A stretch of 64,000 nucleotides of DNA from assembly GCA_036674765.1 (NCBI GenBank), contig JARVKI010000019.1, positions 124,001 through 188,000 of the forward strand. The letters are read 5' to 3'. Position numbers and translations under genes: made by a program. This document shows, piece after piece, positions 1-10,631 of the stretch. The first letter of the stretch is position 1; every line of letters starts with the position of its first letter. Origin of the DNA: Seiridium cupressi (lineage: Eukaryota; Ascomycota; Sordariomycetes; Amphisphaeriales; Sporocadaceae). Below the pieces are notes generated by a model. It was not told the origin of the DNA. It did not search any database and saw only the letters and a program-made list of their open reading frames with translations.

Positions 1-579
1 GCTTTTATGGCTTCAATGAGGGTAGTCATCCAGGACGTTGGATTACCCATGATCTAGACAGTCGCTGCTATCTATCTGCTGAGTGGCGAATACAAAAATG
101 GATTCTATAGGCAAGAGTTTACTAGCTGCTGCACCAAATAGGTACGGCGTTTGGATTACTTGATAAGGAATCAGTTAGTGACTTTACGCGGTAGAAGATT
201 TAACCGCCAATCTCAGGCCAATTCCCGTCGTCTTCTATCGTGTCGATGGGCTCGAGTTATGGCGAGCAGTTTTCTTTAAATGCATAGCAATGCTTTAAAA
301 CCTCGGGGAAATTCGTTGAACGGTAGCATTTATATCTCGGCCGAGTCTGAATTTATACGCGTTGTTTCTCTAAATGTCCAACACCCACGGGTCTATTAGA
401 ATGACTAAATATCATTTGAGGTACAATGAGAGCCATAGGCTTCAGGATGTAAACCATTCTGGCATAATGGCTTGAGCTTATGAACACATTGAAACAGTCC
501 ATAATTGAATTATAATCAAGAACATTTGCCACGGACCTTTATCTGATTCTGACGAGACAATTTACGAACATAGGCTCTT
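1..579. other. left-edge sequence without recognisable gene
   Basis: No ORF with recognisable family features is visible on either strand. The first supported gene ends at 580, so this stretch is its 3' flank. A neighbouring gene could begin just outside the window. Confidence 0.5.
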
Positions 580-1669
580 CTATGAATGATGGTGATGAGT
601 GTCATCCTCTGTCTCGGGGGGAAAGGGTGGATCGGCCCCTTCCAACGAAGGGTCCCACGCTGGATTTGTGCCCGCATCTCGCCAGCGGATCGATCGAGGT
701 CCTCCCATGTTCCATTCCAATATAGAGTCGAAGTCGCGGCAGGTGTGCTGTGACGACCAATCGGGCAATGCATCTCGACGTTGAGGCTTGTCTAACGGGT
801 CGTAGAACAGCGCCGGCGTGACATCTGCGGTACACATGAGGCTCATACGTAGCATGTCTATGCAATGATCTAGAACTGATGTCAATACTACCACATATTC
901 AGAGGTTTCATTATGATTATGAGCCCGCTTACCAAAGTGAGTGAAGATGTTCTCCTCATGCACGCCTTCGTCGTACTGTTTGTAGTACTTGTCATAGTTA
1001 TACCACAGCCCCATTCTCAATGTGTTCTATCAATCATCAGTTATCAGTTATCAGCGGCGGTAGGAATATTAAGTGCTGTAACAACATGTACTCACTAAAC
1101 AATGGAGCAGATGGAATACCTCCAGCATGGCAAGATAGCCTCCGCCTTGTTCCTCTGGTACCTTGTGCCATGGTCCTTCAGTTAAGGCTGTCTTGTTCAG
1201 CGCAAGCATCTCCTCTTCGGTGATCCGAATACCACCAGCACCAAGCTCTATGTAGTGCCAAGCGACATCGACATCGTCCGAGTGTACACCAGGTTTTGCT
1301 CGCCACTTGTTCGTCTGCCTAAAGTCGGCATGATATAATTGGGGGTCCAGGTATTGTACTGCTTTTAGTGCTGGAGCTATGAGGTGTTTAGTATAACCCT
1401 TGACTGTGAATAGATGGCCATGACATACATGGGGTAGAGAATTGTCTAAGACATGCTTGAAGACTCGCTTCTCGTCTGTGAGGACCCCAAATGCTAGCGG
1501 CAAGGCAGAAGAGTGTGAAGAAGTTGGTGCATATGAGTATAGCAGTAGAATTACCAGACAACCTGGACCATATTCTGTCGAATACCGGCTGGGAGTTTGG
1601 CGATTTCTTTTGGCTGGAAGTCTCTAGCTGAGGTAAGCTCTGGTACAGTGTCCCTTGCTTCGGCCACAT
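580..1669 (-). CDS. UstYa-like oxidase (DUF3328), RiPP-type
   Basis: Exons on the minus strand are 1669-1429, 1376-1096, 1026-933 and 869-580, giving 301 residues; all introns are GT-AG and keep frame. The ATG at 1669 is followed by a cytosolic N-terminus and one membrane helix at about residues 42-61. The family signature is present twice: HLLHC at 169-173, running into CLNTLR across intron 2, and HFDHC at 204-208, followed by IDMLR; the second motif is only formed by splicing intron 3. The C-terminus ends in a run of histidines. UstYa-family proteins (UstYa/UstYb, PhomYa, AprY) catalyse oxidative cyclisation of ribosomal core peptides in ustiloxin, phomopsin and asperipin pathways. DUF3328 members also occur outside RiPP clusters, but here a Kex2-repeat precursor lies head-to-head 948 bp away, which favours peptide modification. 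Confidence 0.88.
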
Positions 1670-2616
1670 CGTGACTCCCTGATCTGGCTTATACCACAGG
1701 AAACTTTCTTTGTTGTGTTATGCAAGAAGAAATAGGCGAAACAAGCGTTGAGGCTTAGGACTCATCACTTCAAAAGTGTATTGCGCAATATCGACGGATG
1801 CATTGAACGGTGCCGGTGCTCCATCCATCTTCTTCGACGGATGTTGGAGCCGACACGTGTGTATTACATGGCAAATAAGCATCGCCAATACTCTTTGATG
1901 ACATGGTAGACGGTATGCACTAGCCGATGGTTCGATTGTAGGCAGTGGCGAGAACTTTACAACCTGCCGGATTGAGTCTAGTCACTATGGGGAAGACCCG
2001 TTATGCAGTTCCGTAGGATGCGCTGGTGGAACCTTATCTTGGAACTTTTGGACAGATTTTGTGTAACCCTATTCGTAGAACCCGACTAGAGTATACCCAA
2101 CCGTTCTTCTCTATGAACCCGGGGCTGGCGAAGCACGATGAGCGTGACCAGTGGATGTCTATGTTGCCACTGCACCGGCGCGTCAGCTTCGCGTAAGGAT
2201 GTAGATCCTGCTTATTCTGTCATGTGCGATGCGGTTCATAGGTCTGGACGGTGAAACCCCTGATGATGAACCCTGAAAGACTCGGATATTGTCGTTTGCC
2301 AATGCATACATGTGCCTCGACTGCATTAGCTGCAGTTTCCCTACACTAGATAGGCAATTCCATTGGCACCCTACCCCTTCTAGACCTGTCCTGAGTGCTT
2401 TGATTGGACTGGTCTGCGTCATGACCATCATGGATCCAGGCACTGGTAGTCCTTCAATACCCGGGTCTGTGGATTAAACCGAAAGGTCCTGCATGCAACA
2501 TGGTGAACTTAAATTCCCAAGGTATCCTCTGCTGTGCCGCATAGGTTTGATCATAACTCAACATTCATTGAATATTCTTCTCAACCAACTCATTACTCAA
2601 CTCTCAACCCTCCAAG
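1670..2616. promoter_or_regulatory. divergent promoter region, UstYa / precursor
   Basis: A 947-bp intergenic stretch separates the divergent starts of the UstYa-like gene and the repeat precursor. No other coding signal is convincing. The 75 bases before the precursor ATG are rich in CAAC/CTCAAC, like an efficient fungal 5' leader, and the start context is AAGATGC. Co-regulation is an inference from the arrangement. Confidence 0.5.
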
Positions 2617-2986
2617 ATGCAACTGTCCATTCTCACCGTCCTCGGCTTCCAGGCCGCCGCTGTCCTGGCTGCCCCAGTCGCCGACTACACGGATCTCGCC
2701 AAGGACAGCATCATTATCAAGTCTACAGACACCTACAAGCGCGATTACCCCGATCTAGAGAAGGACAACATCATCATTAAGTCTTCAGACACCTACAAGC
2801 GTGACTACGATGATTTGGCCAAGGACAACATCATTATCAAGTCTTCTGACACTTACAAGAGAGACGAGGTATGCTTCCGATGTCCCAGCCTCTCGTTAGC
2901 ACACCTCAGAACAGTAACTGACCACGATGCAGTATGCGGACCTCGCCAAGGACAGCATCATTATCAAATCATCCGACGGCTACTAG
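2617..2986 (+). CDS. secreted Kex2-repeat RiPP precursor (UstA-like)
   Basis: Exons 2617-2868 and 2933-2986 encode 101 residues. Residues 1-18 or so form a signal peptide (hydrophobic, ending VLA-AP). The rest is four near-identical tandem units. Units 1-3 follow DY-x-DL-x-KD-(S/N)-IIIKS-(S/T)-DTY and end in the Kex2 dipeptide KR. Unit 4 starts DEYADLAKD, ends SSDGY and lies mostly in exon 2, so it has no trailing KR. The nucleotide copies are also very similar, indicating recent duplication. UstA-, PhomA- and AprA-type precursors share this plan: the leader is removed, KexB cuts at KR, and the core tyrosine is oxidised by UstYa proteins. Each unit has a Tyr near both ends, so the core cannot be fixed from sequence. 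A non-RiPP Kex2-processed secreted repeat peptide is the alternative. No mating-pheromone motif is present. Confidence 0.85.
2680..2986 (+). repeat. four tandem ~60-bp coding repeats
   Basis: The 60-bp unit encoding the peptide repeat starts at about 2683, 2743 and 2803. The fourth copy begins at about 2863 and is split by the 64-bp intron at 2869-2932. The copies differ at few positions, mostly at the third residue (T/P/D), at A/E and at S/N. Confidence 0.85.
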
Positions 2987-3149
2987 GGGTACCGATGAAG
3001 TCGCCTAGTCTGAGGAGTTCGAGGACACGGCCGTTAAACCCGATATTTACCGCGTAGGGTCAACTTCTAGCTGAATATTAGCATATCATATGAACTCAAC
3101 AGCCTGGTGTACTCTTAGAGATCCCATCGTGGTGCGCAGGTGACCGACT

Positions 3150-4229
3150 TCATGATTCAAAGTCTTCTTCGAATATTTCAACTCCATCAACCTTGGCCTC
3201 AAGGTCTGCGAAATGAAGATTAACTTGTGTCAGAAATTTGAAGCCACGGTTACGAGTCTTACCAGTACCATCGTCACGCAGACTGATAGTGTTCGTATCG
3301 CTTGCCAGTAGCTTAAGCTGAATGGGTGTGGTGCCACGGCGTCCGGCGTGCGAATTGAGTTCCGAAATATTGTAGATCTCATTACCATTGACCATCGCAT
3401 GAATTGTACCGACTAAAATCGCCGGAGATCCTAGTTAAAACTACACGCATCTATTCAGCAGCCTCAGTGGGACGGGCTTACCTAATAGGTCGCTGACTTT
3501 ATAATAAAGCTTGAGTCACTGCTGAGCCTCACTGTCCGTGACGTTTCGAAAGGCAACCCCTCTGTTGCCTATGGTGTCCTTAGAGTTGTTGGTGCTTTAT
3601 GAACAGGGGCGTTGACTCATCAGATTTCCTCGACAATATGGGTTGCTCGGCCGCGCACCTCTTCTTCACAGTGGGGTAGGTCACAACGCCAGTTTTAAAG
3701 TCAACCTTCCACATGTCATGCCAGTCCCTGTCTATGTGCAAAGTCTTGGCATTGCAAGAGAGTCAGCGTCTCACATACCAAAGCTCAATCAAAGACAAAC
3801 CTACCTAGTATCGACTTTCAACGGCAGCCAGACGTAGTCCGAAACAGCTTCCCACGCCGACTTACCCAATATCTCCTATTAGGCTTTGCCAGCTTCGGTC
3901 GCCAGGCACCTGTGGCAGATGGCACAACCTGGCCAATAAAATGCCAGTTTAGCAAGTCTGTGGAAGAGTATATATCCGGAGTTACATATGTCATCAACGG
4001 GTCAATATGGTGCATCACTCTGTGTGTGCGACACGTGGAAGACTTGCTGTTAGTGTCAGGAGCACTGTGACCGATACAGTAGAATGTGCTGCGGTGCTGG
4101 AACACTTGCCCACCATGAGCATCGATCTTGTTGCCGGTTGTGTCAGACCAAGTAGTTCCCGACGCAATCCAAGATGCGGCAGTGACGCTCGGGGGCTGCG
4201 AGAAGCAGAGAAGCTAGTCTGCGAAACAT
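3150..4229 (-). pseudogene. broken GH43-like glycoside hydrolase
   Basis: An ATG at 4229 opens a signal-like peptide (MFRRLASLLLAAP), which runs out of frame in a run of five C (minus strand; plus 4191-4195). In the shifted frame the sequence continues as ASWIASGTTW, then DAHGGQVFQ, DIYSSTDLLNW and WRPKLAKPN. These resemble the start, the AHGG element, the YSSTDLVNW element and the RPKV element of GH43 galactanase-like enzymes. Downstream parts (VWLPLKVDT near 3810, a C-terminal piece at 3150-3395 resembling a carbohydrate-binding domain) lie in different frames with stops and missing sequence between them. The family call rests on remembered motifs. The gene is clearly not intact, although one or two interruptions could be introns. 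It sits between the RiPP-like pair and the regulator, on the regulator's strand. Confidence 0.6.
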
Positions 4230-4293
4230 CTTTAACGCTTGTATCAAGGAAGTATAAGGGGATCGAGAAACCTGTTCGTATATCATAAAGCAA

Positions 4294-5143
4294 TTGATCA
4301 AGCCCAAAAAGGCCACTTTATTTGAGGCTTTGCAATTCTATAGTTTTATTCGCCACTTGTACATAGTAATATGCTAGTTGAGCGCGAAGAAGGAAGCAGG
4401 ACGTCCTTACTGGGACGTTTCTTTGAGGTGACATTGCTAATTTGCCAATACCACCTTGCTGCTCGCCATGTGGGACCGACGACTCAATGAGAACTGATGG
4501 CTGATGGCTGATGGCCTTCTTTCTAAGTCAAACTAAGATGATATGAGTCACTTAGTGCTAACGGCTGGTGCTAAATCTCAGGGAATCACACCTCACGCCC
4601 TTGTAGCTACATTAGTCGTATCAGTATAATGTGCCGTGGTGGGGTTGTATTAGAGTTGCATGCAGCGTCACCTCCGCGAGAAACCCGGGGTTAAGCTCTG
4701 GATATCTGTGTGTAGGGGAAGCCAATTGCTTCGAGAAGCTAACTCCTCTCACAGAACGTTCCGCGATCAGATTAGTCAAATGTGGTTCTGCACTACGACT
4801 AGCCTTTTACTATGAACAATGTTACCCCTAGATGTCAGGTCTAAGCTCAGGGTTCGTACCGACCAACGAAACAGTTACATGGCTACCTCGGCCAACCGCC
4901 CCTCTATGATCCTCGGATGCACCTTTGCCGTCAAGTTTTCTAGACATGATCCGAGAGGTGGTTCCTCCGTATCCTACAACTTGACTTCCATCCTTCATTC
5001 GAGGTCCTTGAATCACGATTGATGGTCTAGTATGGTGTATTCTCCGTTTGTAAGGAGTCCGTTATGAGGCGTTTTGGGTCGATACCTTTTCCTTCTACTC
5101 TATGCAGATCTATCATGATGTTCCAACATGATCAGAAATTGCG
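4294..5143. other. intergenic, no recognisable gene
   Basis: Only short frames without family features are present. A direct repeat of the 7-mer CTGATGG (three copies) lies at about 4494-4514, and a short dyad rich in TTAGTGCTAA / TGCTAA at about 4552-4575. Confidence 0.4.
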
Positions 5144-6998
5144 TCAGATGTTCGGATTAGACGGGACCCAGTATGAGTCAAAGTGAGGGATTGAGACCCC
5201 ATTGTCACGATAATGGCACTCCGAGGGCTCGAAAAGGACAGGCCCTGATCCTACATCCCACCGCCCCAGTTCCGATGGGCCTGGTCCACAATCAGCTTTT
5301 TGAGATAGGATATTAGCGTAGCATTCCAACTGTTTAAGAACATCTCGCATGTCTTGCATTTTATCGCGATCTGTCTTCTTCACCAGGTCCTCCAAGAAGA
5401 GCATGGCCGTTCTGGTCAACTCTTTGTCAGACTCGATCGCCTTATAAGGAGGCTGAACCAAGCTGTTGGCTGTCAAGGAGATTAAGCTAGAATTATGGGC
5501 ACATAGTGTCATGCTTTAGATCCAGTCAGTGGCTAGATCATGTGTGTGTGTGTGTGTGTGTATAGGATGGAACGCACTGGATGAAGAACGTGTCAATCGG
5601 TACGACTGTTGCATGCAGCCTCATGTACTCCCGGCACTCATTCACAAGTGTGTGCCACCCTTGAGGCACTGGCGCACGCAATATGACTTGCCCTGCGGTG
5701 ACCTTCCCACCATAGTCTTTCATATGTCCCATCCACCTGGAGTAGTGGAATGAGTCCCATGCGCTAGCAAAACTGATCAGAGCACGGCATGATAGACGGG
5801 TAGAATATAGGAGACAGAAGTATCTGGATAGCCCAGGCATATCGGCTTGTAGTAACTTCGTGGTATGGAATTCAGGTGGGATTTTGGAAGTCCAGTCATC
5901 AAGCATGTGGGAGATGTGTGCGACGTGTTGCGCTCTCTCTTCGGAGGTGGACTTTTGTGCGGATGCTGAGTAGACACATTCGTAGACTTTTCCTTGGATA
6001 GTCGCGAGATCTACTCGAGAACGGAAGAAGTTCATTTTGGTGTGGCCATCAGCCGCAAATATGAATCCAGTCAGATCATCTTTGGCCTCGAATGGCGGCA
6101 GGTCCAAATCAATATCCTTGTCAAGCTGTACCGGCGGTAGCCTATCACGTAAACTGATATCTCTGTCAAGAATATACGCTATCCAGAAAACTCGGTTTCG
6201 CTGCAGTGCCTCAATTGGGCTCAGCTGATAAGAATGTTTCCTGCTATGGAAACCAAGTCGGTGGGCGAGACGCAACGCGGTAGAGACGAGATATAGGGCC
6301 GGGCCTAAATCATCGGCTGTCCAGAATAACACAACCAGCCCAAGAAGCACCTGGACATTGGCCAAGTCCGCGTCGCGCATGATAACCTCCGTCAGAACCG
6401 ACTGGGCGTTGTTTAGGTAGGTGACAGCGTTACCTATCAGGGACGTATCACATGGGCGGCTAGTATGATGACCGAGCGCGAGCACAACATTAATCAATGC
6501 CCAAATGACGGGATTTCTCGAGTGTGGATTCTGGTACCAGGTTTGGACCTTCTGTAAAAGCGTACCCGGGTGGAACAGGGGTAGGATGGAGTTGAAAGTA
6601 GCAAGGTAATGCTCGACCACGGGTAGGACATCCATGTATGGTGGTAGTTCAAAGACAGGTGAGCTTGGTGCTTGGTAAGTCTGGCTAACATTTTCGCTGA
6701 CATGTCGTGATGTTGAGCATGGGGCATCTTGTTGAGAACCCGAGGTCTTTTCAAGCCTCTCAATCTTATCCAACACTGTGCTCAGTTGGTCTTCGAGGAC
6801 CTGGACGCGAGACTGCAAGGCACTTTCTCGCAGCTGCCGTTGAGCAGTGGCCTGCTTCCGTGATGGCGCCTTGCGACTAGCAGCTTTGTAGGTGCAGTCG
6901 GATTTGAAAGCTACACATGTAGAGCAATGGGGTATTTGGCCATCGCACTTGATTTTCCTCCGGTAACAGAGGTCGCAGGCCTTGGATGAGAGACTCAT
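5144..6998 (-). CDS. Zn2Cys6 transcription factor
   Basis: Exons 6998-5578 and 5486-5144 give 587 residues. The N-terminal binuclear zinc cluster is complete (Cys 8, 11, 18, 25, 28, 35; CDLCYRRKIKC core), followed by a basic linker and a coiled-coil stretch (about 60-85) typical of a dimerisation element. A fungal-specific middle homology region starts around residue 120 (LPPYMDVLPVVEHYL) and includes an ALRLAHRLGFH motif. The 91-bp intron carries a (TG)n tract. Such proteins act in the nucleus as pathway activators or repressors. The gene is divergent from the MFS exporter at 7774, which makes control of that exporter, and possibly of the RiPP-like pair, plausible. Confidence 0.9.
5541..5562. 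repeat. (TG)n microsatellite inside an intron
   Basis: About ten TG units lie within the only intron of the Zn2Cys6 regulator. On the coding strand this is a CA tract starting about 16 nt after the donor. Confidence 0.9.
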
Positions 6999-7773
6999 GT
7001 TAGTGCTAGCTAAAACTAGATACCACCGTGGGTGGGGGCTATCGAAATAGTGATACCTTTCTTTGTGGATGGATTCCTTCCGTCATATTATTTATGAAGT
7101 TGGGTGTTTCTGGTCCATAGATGTTCTCGTGATGTGAAGCAGCTCCTGGGAGTCAAGGAGATTCGGCCTCATGGTGGGGAAAGGATAGAAACAAGTGTTT
7201 AGGAATCAACTGGTTCCGCGGAGGTTCCGTTGACAAATCTCATGAGCTGGCGGGAGTGGGGCTGAAGCTCCTCTGACCAATATGATGGACGCTAGTGTTA
7301 ATTATGCGGTTCCTCGATCAGAGATCAGCACGTAGCTAAGACAATGTACCCCTCTTAACAGATATTTCTATACTAATCGTGAAGATCGAAAGCTTCCGTG
7401 GAAGCATGGAAGTAGAGAAGCAAGCAGGCTTACAGGTTACCCTTGTCCTGATTTTGGCATGTTGAAGTTCCGTGTTACAAATGTGCCTGCCATTCAAGTT
7501 CCGTCACCAATGTTCTGAATCTAGTTCCAAGTTCTCTCGTCCCAATAAAGATCTCAAGATTTCTCTCTGCAATCAAAATGAATACAACAGGCATTTGACA
7601 AAAGAAAAGTCCCACAAACATCCGACCAGATCACATCTGCAAGCAACCAGCGATACCGTCCTACCTGAACCCACCACATTGTCGAACCGCGCAATAAGCG
7701 AACCCAGTTGATAAATGCTAGACTCTCTTGTATCTCAGGCATATTCACGGATACTTCGATCTTTCCGTGTACA
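6999..7773. promoter_or_regulatory. bidirectional promoter, regulator / MFS exporter
   Basis: A 775-bp region lies between divergent ATGs. It contains a perfect CCGCGG palindrome at 7216-7221 followed by a further TTCCG, and a CCAAT at about 7278. CGG/CCG half-sites are what Zn2Cys6 proteins bind, but a site this short is weak evidence. Confidence 0.5.
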
Positions 7774-9607
7774 ATGTCAACATTGGCACTCTATATGTCT
7801 CCCAATCAACTAGAGAAAGATCCAGAACACGCATCCGCCCAGGGAAATACACTCGACCGCGGTCAAAATGGTGGAACAGAGGATAGGGGCCTGAATATAC
7901 CGCCTGAGGAATCATCAGCGGTTGATTCTGAGCAAAAAGGAAGGACAATACGTAGATTCCGCTGGGTCATCATCTGCGTCTCCCTCTACATTACATGTGC
8001 TCTCTATGGCCTTGATACGACGATTGCAGCAGATATTCAAGGTCCTGTGGTCGAAACATTGGGCCACGTAGAGCAACTGGCCTGGGTTGGCGCCGGTTTT
8101 CCCTTGGGTTCCGTATGGTATGTGATTTTTAGTGTATCTCATTGCCTGTTCCAGCTATCTCTTGTGGCCGCATCCGCAATTCCTCCTAAAAAAGTAGTGC
8201 TCACTGCTGACTGACGCATCTAGCGTTATCCTTCTGCTCGGTACTTTGTACAATACGTTCAACATGAAGTGGAACTTCATTACGACCGTGGTGCTCTTCG
8301 AGGCCGGATCGGCTCTTTGTGGCGCCGCCCCGAACATGAACGCCATGATCGTTGGTCGTGTCATCGCCGGCGCCGGCGGCAGCGGTATATACCTCGGGTC
8401 ACTCCAATATTTTGCAGTCATGACGGAGGAGAAAGAGCGCGGCTTCTACATGTCTCTCATCGGCGTGTCTTGGGGGCTTGGGGCAGTGCTAGGGCCGGTC
8501 ATTGGCGGTGCCTTTGCTGTGTCTGCCGCAACCTGGCGCTGGGCCTTCTATATTAATCTGCTAATTGGAGCCCTGTCTGCCCCGGCCTTCTTATTCTATC
8601 TTCCGTCCATTCACCCAATCCAAGGGGTCAGTATCCGCGATCGTCTGGTTACCATTGATTTTGTTGGCTTCATCCTTGGTGCTGGTGTCTGGGTTAGCTT
8701 TCTACTCGCTCTGACGATGGCCGGCGGTCAATGGCCATGGAACGACGGACGAACCATCGCCACCTTTGTCGTATTTGGCGTGGTGCTACTTGTTTACATC
8801 CTACAGCAATACTTCGCGTTCTTCACCACACCGGACCGACGCCTCTTCCCGGGTCATCTATTGCGCGATCGCACGCAGGTCCTGTTGTACGTAGTGACCG
8901 CGGCAGGCACCACAACACTTTTTGTCGTCGTCTACTATATCCCTATTTACTTCCAATTCGTCAACGGTGACGCGGCTCTCATGGCCGCCGTTCGACTACT
9001 CCCCTTTGTCGTCGTAGCCGTTACTGTGAACCTTGTGTCAGGGTCCTTTCTCCATTTCATCAAGATTTACATGGTGCTATACTTTATAGCAGGTGTGTTC
9101 TTGGTAGCCGGGGGTGGTCCGCTTGTTGTTTTCCTAGATCCCAGTTCGACGACAGGCACCATCTACGGTTTGACGGTACTCGTCGCCATTGGCGCCGGCC
9201 TGTCAATGGTGACTTCCTTTACAGTCGCCTCGTTGACGTTGCATCCGAAAGATGCGGGCGCCGGGATCAGCTTGCAGAATGTCGCACAAATCGGCGGTCA
9301 AGTCATATCGCTCGCCGTCGCGAGTCAGATCTACCATTCAACGGCTTTAAGGAACCTCTCGTTGGTCTTGGCAGGCAATGGTTTCTCGGATGCGGAGATC
9401 CGGACCGCGGTGGCAGGCACCCAGAGCACCCTGTTTGAACAGCTGGAGGGGGAGCTGCGGGACAAGGCAATTGTGGCTGTCGCTAAAGCAATGCAAATGA
9501 CCTTTGTTTTAGTACCCGTGGCTGGAGGTGTTATGCTGCTCGTTTCTCTATGCATGAAGCGCGAGAAGCTCTTCGGAACGGTTGCCACTGTCGGAGCTGG
9601 TGCATAG
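7774..9607 (+). CDS. MFS drug/metabolite exporter, DHA 14-TM type
   Basis: Exons 7774-8117 and 8224-9607 (intron 106 bp) give 575 residues. A polar cytosolic N-terminus of about 60 residues precedes the first helix, which carries GLDTTIAADI (Asp 81), the DHA2 TM1 motif. Also present are the VGRVIAGAGGSGIY element and the motif-C-like GLGAVLGPVIGGAF around TM5. Members export small toxic molecules or secondary metabolites by proton antiport at the plasma membrane. The start is taken at 7774 because the frame upstream lacks another ATG with a plausible leader. Its divergent Zn2Cys6 neighbour suggests specific regulation. The substrate is unknown; a peptide product of the nearby RiPP-like pair is one possibility. 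Confidence 0.92.
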
Positions 9608-10631
9608 AGAATCTGAGATCTGTGAAATTGGGGCGTTGGTGAAGCAAAACGGGACTTAGGACCATGTGATACACTTTCCTCGTTCATCTCCTTATATAGA
9701 TAGACTCATAGTAATACTAACAACATGAAAATACACATAGAATTGGAGCTTGTTTGGGACACGATTGTCAACAGACAACATTTACAGGTACTCGTATTTG
9801 CTACCATTAGTAATACATTCATCTTCATGTACTCTTATGCATTGAATTGTTTTACCCATTTATTCTCTTTCCAGATCGGGACGGTGTATTACCCTGTCTA
9901 CCTATCTGCCCTGACACGTTTGATCCAAGTCCAGTATGGAATGGTTGCTCAAGCAGAACGGGAGATATCAAGTGCAATATCAAGATGATCATTGCACAAG
10001 TGGCTGTGGTGGAGGTAAGATCGAAGCAGTCATCTATGCATTGTTACAACGACGACAAACGAGTAATGTTGTTGGCGCTCACGGACGGCGAGCAATGGTT
10101 TCCCTGTCTGAGAAGTTCGTCTGTTTCGAGCAAGTCAAGTATGTTTCTAAACTGCCAAGTTTGGCACCCATCACACGAAATAGTGGGATAATTATGGTGA
10201 TGGTAAAAGAAAATGCAATTTTCGTCCCCGTCTTGAGGGGCAATCAACTATAAACGATTCATCCACCTACCGACCTCGGCGACCCAGTCCAAGCAACCCA
10301 GCAAGAAGTAGACACGCATAGCCATCTGGCATACTATGCATTTCTAAGATCTTTGTTTGGCCACCACTACATGGAGACGCGCCTCATGCCAGCAAGAAAG
10401 AAAATACTCCGCTATCTCGCCTTGAACGCCTGACACCATTTCGATGCCTGTGAAGTATGGAGGTCTCCTATTGAACGCCGGTTTCATGTCTCTTTGCTAT
10501 TGGCCGTTGCCCATCTGGCCCAATGCTGTCGTGATTGTAGGCATCTTTTTCGCTTCCCAAGAGGGACGATTTACCAAAACACCATCTAAATGCTTTCATT
10601 TAGTCATGTGATTATGTTAATATGCAGAACC
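9608..10631. other. intergenic between two convergent genes
   Basis: This holds the 3' flanks of the MFS exporter and the R3H protein. Overlapping small frames at 9725-10253 have no recognisable features and look random. Confidence 0.5.

Noticed and set aside
2617..2986. Precursor as an alpha-factor-like mating pheromone
   Set aside because: Repeats with Kex2 sites fit, but no Trp/Cys-type pheromone core or STE13-like spacer is present, and the UstYa gene next to it points elsewhere.
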